Source: Oryzihumus sp036391795
GTDB taxonomy: Bacteria; Actinomycetota; Actinomycetes; Actinomycetales; Dermatophilaceae
Assembly: GCF_036391795.1 (NCBI RefSeq)
Contig: NZ_DASVZH010000075.1
Coordinates: forward strand, 1-11,463
Direction: 5' to 3'
DNA length: 11,463 nucleotides
Shown here: piece after piece, positions 1-5,766 of the stretch
How the letters are laid out: each line of letters opens with the position of its first letter
How positions within the stretch are numbered: the stretch's first letter is position 1
Notes under the pieces: model-generated
The model's database searches: none
Told to the model about the DNA's origin: nothing
Seen by the model: only the letters and a program-made list of their open reading frames with translations
Position numbers and translations under genes: made by a program

Positions 1-133
1 TCGCCCCGTCCGTCAGCGCTCGCCCCGTCCGTCAGCGCTCGCCCCGTCCGTCAGCGCTCGCCCCGTCCGTCAGCGTTCGCTTTCGACGTCAGCCTTCGCC
101 TTCGACGTCGGTAGACGCTGTCGACCTCAGTGC
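1..133. repeat. 19-bp tandem repeat array running into the 3' end of the FUSC-family gene
   Basis: Units 1-19, 20-38 and 39-57 are identical (TCGCCCCGTCCGTCAGCGC) and 58-76 differs only in its last base. Units 77-95 (TCGCTTTCGACGTCAGCCT) and 96-114 are diverged, and 115-133 matches unit 77-95 at 13 of 19 positions in the same phase. The next 19 bases (134-152), inside the coding sequence, also match unit 77-95 at 13 of 19. The array begins at the window edge, so its true length is unknown. The period is not a multiple of three, which argues against a peptide repeat. Positions 13-15 of most units read TCA, a TGA stop on the minus strand, and the stop codon of the neighbouring gene (127-129) is one of these. 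It could be a slipped-strand expansion, a terminator-like region or a protein-binding array. Confidence 0.9.
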
Positions 134-1287
134 TCGCTCTCGACGAAGTCGTCCTCGAGCGCGTCGACCGAGACCGGCACCCGGGCGCGTGCCTCGGCGT
201 AGGTCAGCCCGGTCAGCATGAGCAGGTCGACGACGGTCGAGCGCACCTGCGCGCGGATCACCTCGGCCGACAAGGTCGGGTGGGGGGCGACCACGGCGCT
301 GGCCCGGCCCAGCCGCGACAGGTCGGCGCGCGCCCCCTCGGGCAGCCGGCGCTGCTCCAGCTCGTCGGAGATGCGTTGGGTGACGGTGCCCAGCTCCTCG
401 ATGAGGCCGACGTATGCCGGTGGCACCTCCTCGGTGCGCCACACCGCCACGGCGGCCCGTCGCACGAGCACCCGCACGTTGCGGATGGCCCGGTCCAGGG
501 GCTCCAGCAGGTCGGCGATGGCCTGCACCGCGGGCAGGTGCCGGCGGCGGAACGGCGACAGCCGCACCACGGCGATCCCCTCGGCGGACAGGGAGCGCAG
601 CTCGTCGAGCGCGGACTCGGAGCGGCGGGCGCGTTCGAGCGTGGCACCGGCGAGGTCGCTGTTGCCCTCGCGCAGGGCCTGGGCGGTCTCGCCGAGGATG
701 AGCGCTATCTCGGTGACCACCTTGGCCGCCTGCTGCCGGGGCCGGCGCAGGGGGGCGGCCGGGGCGACGGTGGCGGCCAGCAGCGCGATCGCCCCGCCGA
801 CCACGGCGTCCAGCCAGCGCGAGAACGCCGCCCCCGGCTGGGCCAGCAGGGTCATGACCACCACTGACTGCACGCCGGCCTGGGTCACGATCAGCAACCC
901 GGCGCCGAGCAGCACCGCCACGGACATCGCGATGATGACGACCACGGCGATCTGCCAGACGCCGGAGCCGAAGAAGTGCACGAAGACGTCGCCGAAGAAG
1001 ACGCCGATGGCCACGCCGGCGGTGACCTCGACCACCCGGCGCAGCCGCTGGCCGAAGGTCAGGCCCAGACAGATCATCGCGGTGACCGGCGCGAAGAACG
1101 GCGTCGGGTGGTGCAGCACCACCCGCGCGCCCCACCAGGCGAGTGCGGCAGCGAGGGCGCACTGGACGATGAAGAAGAAGCGTGAGCGCAGCCGCTGCGT
1201 CCGGCGCTGGAGCGACTCCCGCGACCGCCTGGCCGCACGCGGCCCGAGTGCGGCGCCCCGCTCCCGCCACAGCTCCAGTGAGGACAT
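127..1287 (-). CDS. FUSC / aromatic acid exporter-like membrane protein
   Basis: This 386-residue protein has a short basic N-terminus and about six hydrophobic segments (roughly residues 38-58, 63-79, 87-106, 110-127, 130-148 and 159-176), then a soluble, helix-rich, charged C-terminal half from about 180. The segment GQRLRRVVEVTAGVAIG (79-95) resembles the conserved loop and helix of the FUSC / aromatic acid exporter (ArAE) superfamily, whose members are thought to export aromatic carboxylic acids or related compounds. One membrane half-unit plus a cytoplasmic domain is a common size for actinobacterial members. The ATG at 1287-1285 is the earliest possible start because an in-frame TAG lies four codons upstream (1299-1297). 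That TAG is also part of a -10-like TAGGGT, while AGGGTGG could serve as a ribosome site, so leaderless or leadered initiation is possible. The last codons and the stop lie in the 19-bp repeat array. Substrate unknown; family call fairly confident. Confidence 0.82.
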   Translation of the reverse strand: MSSLELWRERGAALGPRAARRSRESLQRRTQRLRSRFFFIVQCALAAALAWWGARVVLHHPTPFFAPVTAMICLGLTFGQRLRRVVEVTAGVAIGVFFGDVFVHFFGSGVWQIAVVVIIAMSVAVLLGAGLLIVTQAGVQSVVVMTLLAQPGAAFSRWLDAVVGGAIALLAATVAPAAPLRRPRQQAAKVVTEIALILGETAQALREGNSDLAGATLERARRSESALDELRSLSAEGIAVVRLSPFRRRHLPAVQAIADLLEPLDRAIRNVRVLVRRAAVAVWRTEEVPPAYVGLIEELGTVTQRISDELEQRRLPEGARADLSRLGRASAVVAPHPTLSAEVIRAQVRSTVVDLLMLTGLTYAEARARVPVSVDALEDDFVESEH

Positions 1288-1293
1288 GGGACC

Positions 1294-1299
1294 ACCCTA
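1294..1299 (-). promoter_or_regulatory. Putative -10 element of the FUSC-family gene (leaderless pattern)
   Basis: On the minus strand TAGGGT is followed by six bases (GGTCCC) and then the ATG at 1287. A TANNNT hexamer 6-7 bp before a start codon is the usual arrangement for leaderless actinobacterial mRNAs. No convincing -35 is seen. A 7-bp inverted repeat, GACCACC (1290-1296) with GGTGGTC (1316-1322), overlaps this hexamer and could be an operator, but may be chance. Confidence 0.45.
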
Positions 1300-1322
1300 G
1301 GGGCGCGTCGCCGCCGGTGGTC

Positions 1323-1335
1323 GGACCGCTGGTCC
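1323..1335. repeat. Short inverted repeat in the divergent intergenic region
   Basis: GGACC (1323-1327) and GGTCC (1331-1335) form a perfect 5-bp inverted repeat around a GCT spacer, in the 166-bp region between two divergent genes (1288-1453). It is a candidate regulator site or just a GC-rich coincidence. Apart from the promoter-like hexamers and short palindromes listed, I see nothing else in this region. Confidence 0.25.
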
Positions 1336-1406
1336 CGGTTCTGCGCCGGCGGTGACCTGCGCGGATTCCCGTCGCCCAGACCTACCGCTGGGCGGCCAGG
1401 AAGGAC

Positions 1407-1419
1407 TATGGTCCCGGGA
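1407..1419 (+). promoter_or_regulatory. Putative -10 hexamer with adjoining palindrome upstream of the small-gene pair
   Basis: TATGGT (1407-1412) is among the few AT-rich hexamers in the region and fits TANNNT. It runs straight into the 8-bp palindrome TCCCGGGA (1412-1419), which would lie near the transcription start. This would give a leader of about 35 nt carrying the GAGGAG ribosome site at 1444-1449. No good -35 is visible. Confidence 0.35.
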
Positions 1420-1453
1420 TACACCGGCGGGGGAACGTCGTGTGAGGAGAGCA

Positions 1454-1723
1454 GTGATCCCGTCCGACGGCTCGCCCCTGACGGGGCGCGACGCCCAGCA
1501 GCAGCCCGATCGTGACCACCTCGTGCGGATGGTGGCCGCCTGCCTGTCGGCCGGCGTGGTGACCGTGGCCGAGATCAGCGGCCGCAGCGAGGCGCAGGTG
1601 CGTGCCCTCATCGCCGAGCGCACGCCGCACCTGCACCTGCTCGGCGAGCGGCGCCACTCGGCCGGTCGACCGCCGGGCCCCGCGCCGGACGCCGACGCGG
1701 ACGGCACCGCCCGGGCGAGCTGA
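1454..1723 (+). CDS. Small hypothetical protein, possible helix-turn-helix fold
   Basis: I do not recognise this 89-residue protein. The GTG at 1454 is chosen because GAGGAG (1444-1449) precedes it by four bases; other in-frame starts at 1442 and 1352 lie further upstream with poorer context. Codons end predominantly in G or C, as expected for a real gene here. The central part (about residues 20-65) contains predicted helices with the segment VTVAEISGRSEAQVRALIAE, whose spacing resembles a helix-turn-helix, but this is only a visual impression. The C-terminus is rich in Pro, Asp and Ala and probably disordered. The next small gene begins six bases after the stop, so the two are probably co-transcribed. 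Confidence 0.6.
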   Translation: MIPSDGSPLTGRDAQQQPDRDHLVRMVAACLSAGVVTVAEISGRSEAQVRALIAERTPHLHLLGERRHSAGRPPGPAPDADADGTARAS

Positions 1724-1729
1724 GCCGGC

Positions 1730-1948
1730 ATGCCACACCCCGACCGCCACGCCCTGCCGCTGCTGGCCCGGGTCGCTGCCGCGATCCGGCACCGCGACGA
1801 GGCCGAGCTCAGCGCGCTGCGCCCCGTGATCTGGGCGCTGGCCACCGGAGCCGTCCGGCGCGAGGAGCTGGCTGGGCTGACCCTCGCCCAGGCGCTCGAC
1901 CGTGTGCTGGAGCGCCAGCCGCGTCGCCGCTGGGCCGACCGCCGCTGA
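1730..1948 (+). CDS. Small hypothetical helical protein
   Basis: This 72-residue product is unrecognised. It is rich in Ala, Leu and Arg and appears wholly helical, with an amphipathic middle (RHRDEAELSALRPVIWALAT) and a very basic C-terminus (RQPRRRWADRR). It has no signal peptide or membrane segment. It starts at an ATG six bases after the preceding small gene, and the two probably form an operon. The basic tail would suit nucleic-acid or membrane-surface contact, but that is speculation. The in-frame length, G/C-ending codons and tight spacing support it being a gene. Confidence 0.55.
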   Translation: MPHPDRHALPLLARVAAAIRHRDEAELSALRPVIWALATGAVRREELAGLTLAQALDRVLERQPRRRWADRR

Positions 1949-1964
1949 GCGCAGCTGACCCGCG

Positions 1965-1981
1965 TTGGCAGGTTCTGCCGA
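1965..1981 (+). terminator. Possible hairpin terminator after the small-gene pair
   Basis: GGCAG (1967-1971) and CTGCC (1975-1979) form a perfect stem around a three-base loop, extendable by a T/G wobble and a T-A pair to seven base pairs. It begins 16 bases after the stop at 1948. There is no following T-run, so it is at best a hairpin-only terminator of the kind proposed for GC-rich actinobacteria. Confidence 0.35.
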
Positions 1982-2008
1982 CGACCGGCGCACCCACGCC
2001 CGCCTTGG

Positions 2009-2932
2009 ATGGCCGGTATGCCGCGCCCGCACCCCCAGCCCGCTGCCACGACTCGCGAGACCCGTGCGACGGGCACGGTTCCGGACGACGACAGCTCGCC
2101 GCGCGTGCTCGTGGTCGGTGCAGCCGGCAAGACCGGCCTGGCCGTCAGCCGGGCGCTGGCGTCCAGGGGTGTGACCGTCCGGGCGCTGGTACGCACCGCC
2201 GCCCGCCGGCCGCAGGTCCTGCGCGCCGGTGCCGTCGAGGTCGCCGTCGCCGACCTGACCTCCGGGGCGGGCCTCGACGCCGCCGTGTCCGGGGTGGACG
2301 CCGTCTACCACCTGGCCCCCAACGTGCACCCCGCCGAGGTGGGGATCGCGCGCCGCGTGGCCACCGCCGCCGTCGCCGCCGGGGTCACCCGCCTGGTCTT
2401 CCACTCCGTGCTGCACCCGCACGACCGGTCCATGTCGCACCACCTGCGCAAGGCCGATGCCGAGGAGGTGGTGCGCGCGGTGGTGCCGTCGTGGACGGTC
2501 CTGCAGCCCGCGGCATACCTGCAGAACCTCCTCCCGGCCGCCCGGCAGGGGAGCCTGGCGGTGCCCTACTCCCCGGACGCGCCGTTCACGTTCGTCGACC
2601 TCGAGGACGTCGCGCAGGTGGCCGCCACGGTGCTGACCGAGCCGGGCCACGAGCGCGCCACCTACGAGCTGGCCGGCGACCTGACCTCGGTGCGCGGGCT
2701 GGCCGCGCAGGCGTCCGCCGTGCTCGGGCACCCGGTGCAGGCCCTCGCCACCGACCCGGCGGAGTGGGCCGTGGGACCCGGCCGCGACCTGCCTGCGCCG
2801 GCGCGCGAGGACCTGCTGGCGATGTTCGCCGCGTACGACCGCCGCGGCCTGGCCGGCAACGCCACGGTGCTCACCCACCTGCTGGGGCGCCGCCCCACCA
2901 CCTGGGCGGAAGTGCTCCGCCGGGAGGGGTGA
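2009..2932 (+). CDS. NmrA-like / atypical SDR NAD(P)-binding protein
   Basis: This 307-residue protein has a Rossmann fold with the nucleotide-binding loop GAAGKTG (residues 37-43; GxxGxxG) after the first strand VLVVG, then further alternating strands and helices. The segments VYHLAPNVHP, RLVFHSVLHP, LRKADAEEVVRA and WTVLQPAAYLQNLL are in the order expected of NmrA-like atypical short-chain dehydrogenases. The usual catalytic Tyr-xxx-Lys is not evident, so it may be a redox sensor or bind cofactor without classical SDR catalysis; the substrate is unknown. The first 30 or so residues are Pro/Thr-rich and precede the domain. An ATG at 2018 is an equally good start, and neither has a strong ribosome site. 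The gene converges on the DUF4287 gene with only eight bases between the stops. Confidence 0.8.
   Translation: MAGMPRPHPQPAATTRETRATGTVPDDDSSPRVLVVGAAGKTGLAVSRALASRGVTVRALVRTAARRPQVLRAGAVEVAVADLTSGAGLDAAVSGVDAVYHLAPNVHPAEVGIARRVATAAVAAGVTRLVFHSVLHPHDRSMSHHLRKADAEEVVRAVVPSWTVLQPAAYLQNLLPAARQGSLAVPYSPDAPFTFVDLEDVAQVAATVLTEPGHERATYELAGDLTSVRGLAAQASAVLGHPVQALATDPAEWAVGPGRDLPAPAREDLLAMFAAYDRRGLAGNATVLTHLLGRRPTTWAEVLRREG
2905..2921. terminator. Hairpin near the convergent gene ends
   Basis: GGCGGA (2905-2910) pairs perfectly with TCCGCC (2916-2921) around a five-base loop. It lies within the last codons of the NmrA-like gene, at its convergent junction with the minus-strand gene ending at 2941. 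It could help terminate either transcript; there is no T-run. Confidence 0.3.
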
Positions 2933-2940
2933 GTCCGCGC

Positions 2941-3528
2941 TCAGCCGTTCTGGGCGTAGGCGACCTCGAGCAGCGGCTCGAGCGAGCGGACGTCGTTGTC
3001 GTCGGCGTCCGCCTCGAGGTGCAGCCAGTGCGTCGCCTGCGCGAACCCCTTCGCCGGGGACAGCCGCTCGTCCTCGGGCACGGCGTCGCGGAAGCGGAAG
3101 CCGACCCGCAGCGTCCCCCGCGGCCCCGGCGCCACGGCGACGAACTGGGTCCGGCGCACCACCGGCGCGTAGCCGCCCCGGGCCTGCACGCTGGTGTCGT
3201 CGCCCTGGGCGAGCGCCAGGGCGACCACGGCGTCGTGCAGCGGGCGCAGCGCAGCCCTGGGCCCGGCATACAGGGCGTCGGCGTACTCCTCCGCGGTCGG
3301 CTCGACCCACCCCGCCTCCCGGGCCGCGGCGTCCGCGATCGCCCACTGGGTGTTCTGCGGGAGGCCGTGCACGTCCTTGAGCCAGCGGCGGACCTCGTTC
3401 TGCTGCAACGGGTCCAGCCCGGACTCGCGCACCAGCCGCACCCACTCCTCGAGCGGCCGGCCGGTGCGCTCGGCCAGCGAGGACGACACCGCCGCCATCA
3501 TGTCCGCAGGCTCCATGGGCGTCATCAT
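2941..3528 (-). CDS. DUF4287 / DUF5655 domain protein
   Basis: The product is about 195 residues. Residues 10-66 carry the DUF4287 pattern: SSSLAERTGRPLEEWVRLV, SGLDPL, then VRRWLKDVHGLPQNTQWAI. The rest (about 85-190) resembles DUF5655, with YAGPRAALRPLHDAVVALAL, ARGGYAPVVRRTQFVAVAPG and a FRFRD strand. These domains often occur together in actinobacterial proteins of unknown biochemical function. The ATG at 3528 overlaps the TGA of the upstream kinase gene as ATGA, suggesting translational coupling. In-frame ATGs at 3525 and 3516 are alternatives that remove 1-4 residues. No membrane segment or signal peptide is visible. Domain identification is confident; function is unknown. Confidence 0.85.
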   Translation of the reverse strand: MMTPMEPADMMAAVSSSLAERTGRPLEEWVRLVRESGLDPLQQNEVRRWLKDVHGLPQNTQWAIADAAAREAGWVEPTAEEYADALYAGPRAALRPLHDAVVALALAQGDDTSVQARGGYAPVVRRTQFVAVAPGPRGTLRVGFRFRDAVPEDERLSPAKGFAQATHWLHLEADADDNDVRSLEPLLEVAYAQNG

Positions 3529-4169
3529 GCCCCGGCCGGCGCCGGGTCGGTGTCCACCACGAGGTCGGCCCGCCGCCGTGTCCCCTCCGCGGCGAAGTGC
3601 CTGCGCTCCTGCGCCGCCCAGCGCTCCCAGTGCGGTCGGTAGGTCTCCCCGTCGCGGTCCATGCCGCGGCCGTGCCGGACCTCGGGGGAGGCCTCCATCC
3701 ACACGAGCACCGACAGCCACGGCGCGCAGGCCCGCGCCCCGCAGCCGACGCCCTCGACCACCAGGACCGGCGCGGCAGGCACCTCGTGGGCCTCCGCGAA
3801 CGCCTCCCGCTCCCAGTCGAAGCGGAGGTATGCCGCCCGCTCGCCGCGGGCGAGCGGCTCCAGGACCCCGTCGCGCAGGAGCGGCACTGCCGCCTCGAGG
3901 CCGTCCCAGCCGGGGTAGATGTCGTCCATGCGGACCACCTGCGCGCCCCCGAGGCGGGCCGCCAGGGCGGTCGCGAAGGTCGACTTGCCCGAACCGCTCG
4001 GCCCGTCGACGGCGACGACCACCGTTGTCCCGCAGCGGGGTTCGGCGCCGGCGACCAGGTCGAGCGCGCGGTCCAGGGCCCCGGCCACCGGCAGCGGGCC
4101 GGGGCGTGGGCCGGGACCTGCGCCAGGACCGGGGCTGGGCCGTGGGCCTCGCGCCGTGGGGGAGGGCAT
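3525..4169 (-). CDS. Uridine kinase-like P-loop kinase (ATP-binding protein)
   Basis: This 214-residue protein has a Walker A loop GPSGSGKS (residues 56-63) after the strand VVVAVD, a conserved MDDIYPGWDGL (81-91) likely to contact substrate, the strand VLVVEGVGCGARA (from 135), and PHWERWAAQERRHFAAEGTRRRADLVVD near the end. This fits the uridine kinase / nucleoside-kinase-like branch of P-loop kinases common in actinobacteria; the true substrate is uncertain. Residues 11-27 are a Pro/Gly low-complexity run unlike the rest of the protein. The frame stays open upstream into hisF, but the ATG at 4169 is preferred because TAGCCT lies seven bases before it. A GTG at residue 28 would skip the Pro/Gly run. 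The stop overlaps the start of the DUF4287 gene. Confidence 0.8.
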   Translation of the reverse strand: MPSPTARGPRPSPGPGAGPGPRPGPLPVAGALDRALDLVAGAEPRCGTTVVVAVDGPSGSGKSTFATALAARLGGAQVVRMDDIYPGWDGLEAAVPLLRDGVLEPLARGERAAYLRFDWEREAFAEAHEVPAAPVLVVEGVGCGARACAPWLSVLVWMEASPEVRHGRGMDRDGETYRPHWERWAAQERRHFAAEGTRRRADLVVDTDPAPAGA

Positions 4170-4176
4170 GGCCCGG

Positions 4177-4182
4177 AGGCTA
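4177..4182 (-). promoter_or_regulatory. Putative -10 element of the kinase gene (leaderless pattern)
   Basis: On the minus strand TAGCCT is followed by seven bases (CCGGGCC) and the ATG at 4169, matching the TANNNT arrangement of leaderless mRNAs. No AGGAGG-like ribosome site is present. It shares a 58-bp divergent region (4170-4227) with the hisF promoter. Confidence 0.45.
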
Positions 4183-4215
4183 GCCGCCTCGGCCGGGCCG
4201 GCGCAGGGCCGTCGG

Positions 4216-4221
4216 TAGGCT
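4216..4221 (+). promoter_or_regulatory. Putative -10 element of hisF (leaderless pattern)
   Basis: TAGGCT (4216-4221) is followed by six bases (TCGGTC) and the GTG start at 4228. No ribosome site precedes that start. The TAG is in frame, four codons upstream of the start, so translation cannot begin upstream of the hexamer. No clear -35 is seen. Confidence 0.5.
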
Positions 4222-4227
4222 TCGGTC

Positions 4228-5001
4228 GTGAGTGTTGCCATCCGCGTCATCCCCTGCCTCGACGTCGACGCCGGACGCGTCGTCAAGGGCGTCAACTTCC
4301 TCAACCTGCGTGACGCGGGCGACCCGGTCGAGCTGGCCAAGCGCTACGACGAGCAGGGCGCCGACGAGCTGACCTTCCTGGACGTCACCGCGAGCAGCGG
4401 CAACCGCGAGACCACCTACGACCTGGTCCGGCGCACCGCAGAGCAGGTCTTCATCCCGCTCACGGTCGGTGGGGGCGTGCGCTCCGTGGACGACGTGGAC
4501 CGGCTGCTGCGGGCCGGGGCCGACAAGGTGGGGGTGAACACCGCGGCCATCGCCCGCCCCGAGCTCATCGCCGAGATCGCCGACCGGTTCGGCTCCCAGG
4601 TGCTGGTGCTGTCCGCCGACGTGCGCCGCCGGCGTGACGACGCCGGTGCGCCGACCGGCGGCTTCGAGGTGACCACCCACGGTGGCCGCCAGGGCACCGG
4701 CATCGATGCCGTGGAGTGGTGCGCCCGAGCGGCCTCGCTGGGGGCGGGGGAGATCCTGCTCAACTCCATGGACGCCGACGGCACCAAGGACGGCTTCGAC
4801 GTGCCGCTGGTCGACGCCGTGCGCTCGGAGGTCACCATCCCGCTCATCGCCAGCGGCGGCGCCGGCAAGGTCGAGGACTTCACCCCGCCGGTGGCGGCCG
4901 GTGCCGACGCGGTGCTCGCGGCGAGCGTGTTCCACTACGGCGAGCTGACGATCGGCCAGGTCAAGGACGAGCTGCGAGCCCACGGCTACCCGGTCCGCTG
5001 A
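4228..5001 (+). CDS. hisF: Imidazole glycerol phosphate synthase, cyclase subunit HisF
   Basis: HisF is the cyclase half of IGP synthase. It uses ammonia delivered by HisH to convert PRFAR to imidazole glycerol phosphate and AICAR. The 257-residue (beta-alpha)8 barrel starts RVIPCLDVDAGRVVKG, with the catalytic Asp at D12 (D11 in other HisF numbering) and K20. The second catalytic Asp is D131 in VLSADVRR. Phosphate-binding loops include TVGGGVRS (79-86), HGGRQGTG (151-158), LNSMDADGTKDG (178-189) and IASGGAGK. The length is normal for the family. The start is the GTG at 4228, with a promoter-like TAGGCT six bases upstream and no ribosome site. No other his gene adjoins it directly: a kinase gene diverges upstream and the TIGR03085 gene converges downstream, so hisF appears to be its own transcription unit. 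Confidence 0.97.
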   Translation: MSVAIRVIPCLDVDAGRVVKGVNFLNLRDAGDPVELAKRYDEQGADELTFLDVTASSGNRETTYDLVRRTAEQVFIPLTVGGGVRSVDDVDRLLRAGADKVGVNTAAIARPELIAEIADRFGSQVLVLSADVRRRRDDAGAPTGGFEVTTHGGRQGTGIDAVEWCARAASLGAGEILLNSMDADGTKDGFDVPLVDAVRSEVTIPLIASGGAGKVEDFTPPVAAGADAVLAASVFHYGELTIGQVKDELRAHGYPVR

Positions 5002-5054
5002 CGCCGGTCCGGACCCGGGCCGACGTACGCGCCCGCGGAGGCCGCCCGGCAAGC
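5002..5054. terminator. Palindromic convergent intergenic region, probable bidirectional terminator
   Basis: The gap between the convergent ends of hisF and the TIGR03085 gene contains the 10-bp perfect palindrome GGTCCGGACC (5006-5015). A possible hairpin follows, CGGGC (5016-5020) pairing with GCCCG (5031-5035) across a ten-base loop that can add two inner pairs. There is no T-run on either strand, so termination is inferred from position and structure only. Confidence 0.35.
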
Positions 5055-5696
5055 TCAGGTGATGCCGAGCCGTCCCAGCCCGAACCCGGTGATGGCCTCG
5101 TCCGGCCCGGTGACCTCCACGTCGGCGACGTCACGGCGGTTGTAGGCCAGGAGCATCAGCTCCCCGGGCTCGCCGCGGAGGACGACCGTGCCCCGCGCCG
5201 TCGGCGCCTTGACCGCCTGCCGGCCGTGGGTCGGGGTCACCAGCACGACCCCGACCGGGACCCGGCGGAACATCAGCCGCGCGGTGGCCGACAGGCTGTG
5301 CCACAGGGCGGCCTCGAGGTCCGCGCCGCGCTCCCGCGGCTCCCAGCCTGGCCGCGCGCGCAGCACGTCCTCGTGGTGGATGTAGAACTCCGGCAGGTTC
5401 GTCCGCTCGTCCAGCGCCGGGGCGCGGGTGAACCACCACGGCGGCGGACCGGTGCGCACGAGGTCCACCAGCTCGCCCCACGGCATACCGGCGTAGTCGT
5501 CCATCACGTGCCTGTTGTGGCGTTCGAGGGGACGCAGCCAGATCCCGAACGCGGCGTCCGGGCGGCGCTCGCGCACCACCAGGTGCGCCGCCAGGTCCCG
5601 GGTGCGCCACGGCGGGCACAGGGTCGGGGCGTCAGGGCCGACCTGCTCGAAGGTGTCGCAGAGGGCGGCTCGTTCGCTCCGGGCGCAGCGCGTCAT
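5055..5696 (-). CDS. TIGR03085 family metal-binding protein (DinB/MDMPI-like)
   Basis: This 213-residue protein matches the actinobacterial TIGR03085 family of the DinB / mycothiol-dependent maleylpyruvate isomerase-like (MDMPI) fold. It has an N-terminal four-helix-bundle type domain: ERAALCDTF, then LCPPWRTRDLAAHLVVRERRP with a candidate metal ligand H38, and EFYIHHEDVLRARPGW with E103 and H107 in the ExxxH spacing seen for the metal site of MDMPI enzymes. The C-terminal part is a small alpha/beta domain (LRGEPGELMLLAYNR). By analogy it may act in mycothiol-linked chemistry, but no reaction is established here. The start is the ATG at 5696, with AGGA about eight bases upstream. It converges on hisF and diverges from the ABC transporter genes, 70 bp away. 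Confidence 0.87.
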   Translation of the reverse strand: MTRCARSERAALCDTFEQVGPDAPTLCPPWRTRDLAAHLVVRERRPDAAFGIWLRPLERHNRHVMDDYAGMPWGELVDLVRTGPPPWWFTRAPALDERTNLPEFYIHHEDVLRARPGWEPRERGADLEAALWHSLSATARLMFRRVPVGVVLVTPTHGRQAVKAPTARGTVVLRGEPGELMLLAYNRRDVADVEVTGPDEAITGFGLGRLGIT

Positions 5697-5718
5697 GGGC
5701 GCATCCTGTCACCGCCCC

Positions 5719-5748
5719 GTGAGAGGCTGTGAGCCTTCCCCATCTCAC
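5719..5748 (+). promoter_or_regulatory. Nested inverted repeats in the ABC operon leader
   Basis: GTGAGA (5719-5724) and TCTCAC (5743-5748) form a 6-bp inverted repeat. Overlapping it, AGGCT (5724-5728) and AGCCT (5732-5736) form a tight hairpin with a GTG loop. Both lie just upstream of the AGGAGG ribosome site (5756-5761) in the 70-bp divergent region. They could be an operator or an RNA hairpin affecting expression of the exporter and the downstream hisI-trpE genes. No clear -35/-10 pair is visible here. Confidence 0.35.
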
Positions 5749-5766
5749 CCCTCGCAGGAGGTCGCT

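Noticed and set aside
1..133. CRISPR array.
   Set aside because: The 19-bp units are directly abutting with no spacers, and no cas gene is in the window.
1406..3445. Very long open frames antisense or out of frame to real genes (also around 2005-3642, 5632-7497, 7647-9611 and 9563-11227).
   Set aside because: They overlap confident genes and have compositions dominated by Arg, Gly, Pro, Ala or His, as expected from shadow frames in GC-rich DNA. None shows a recognisable domain.
5002..5054. A classical intrinsic terminator after hisF.
   Set aside because: Palindromes are present but no T-run follows on either strand, so it is listed only as a low-confidence hairpin region.
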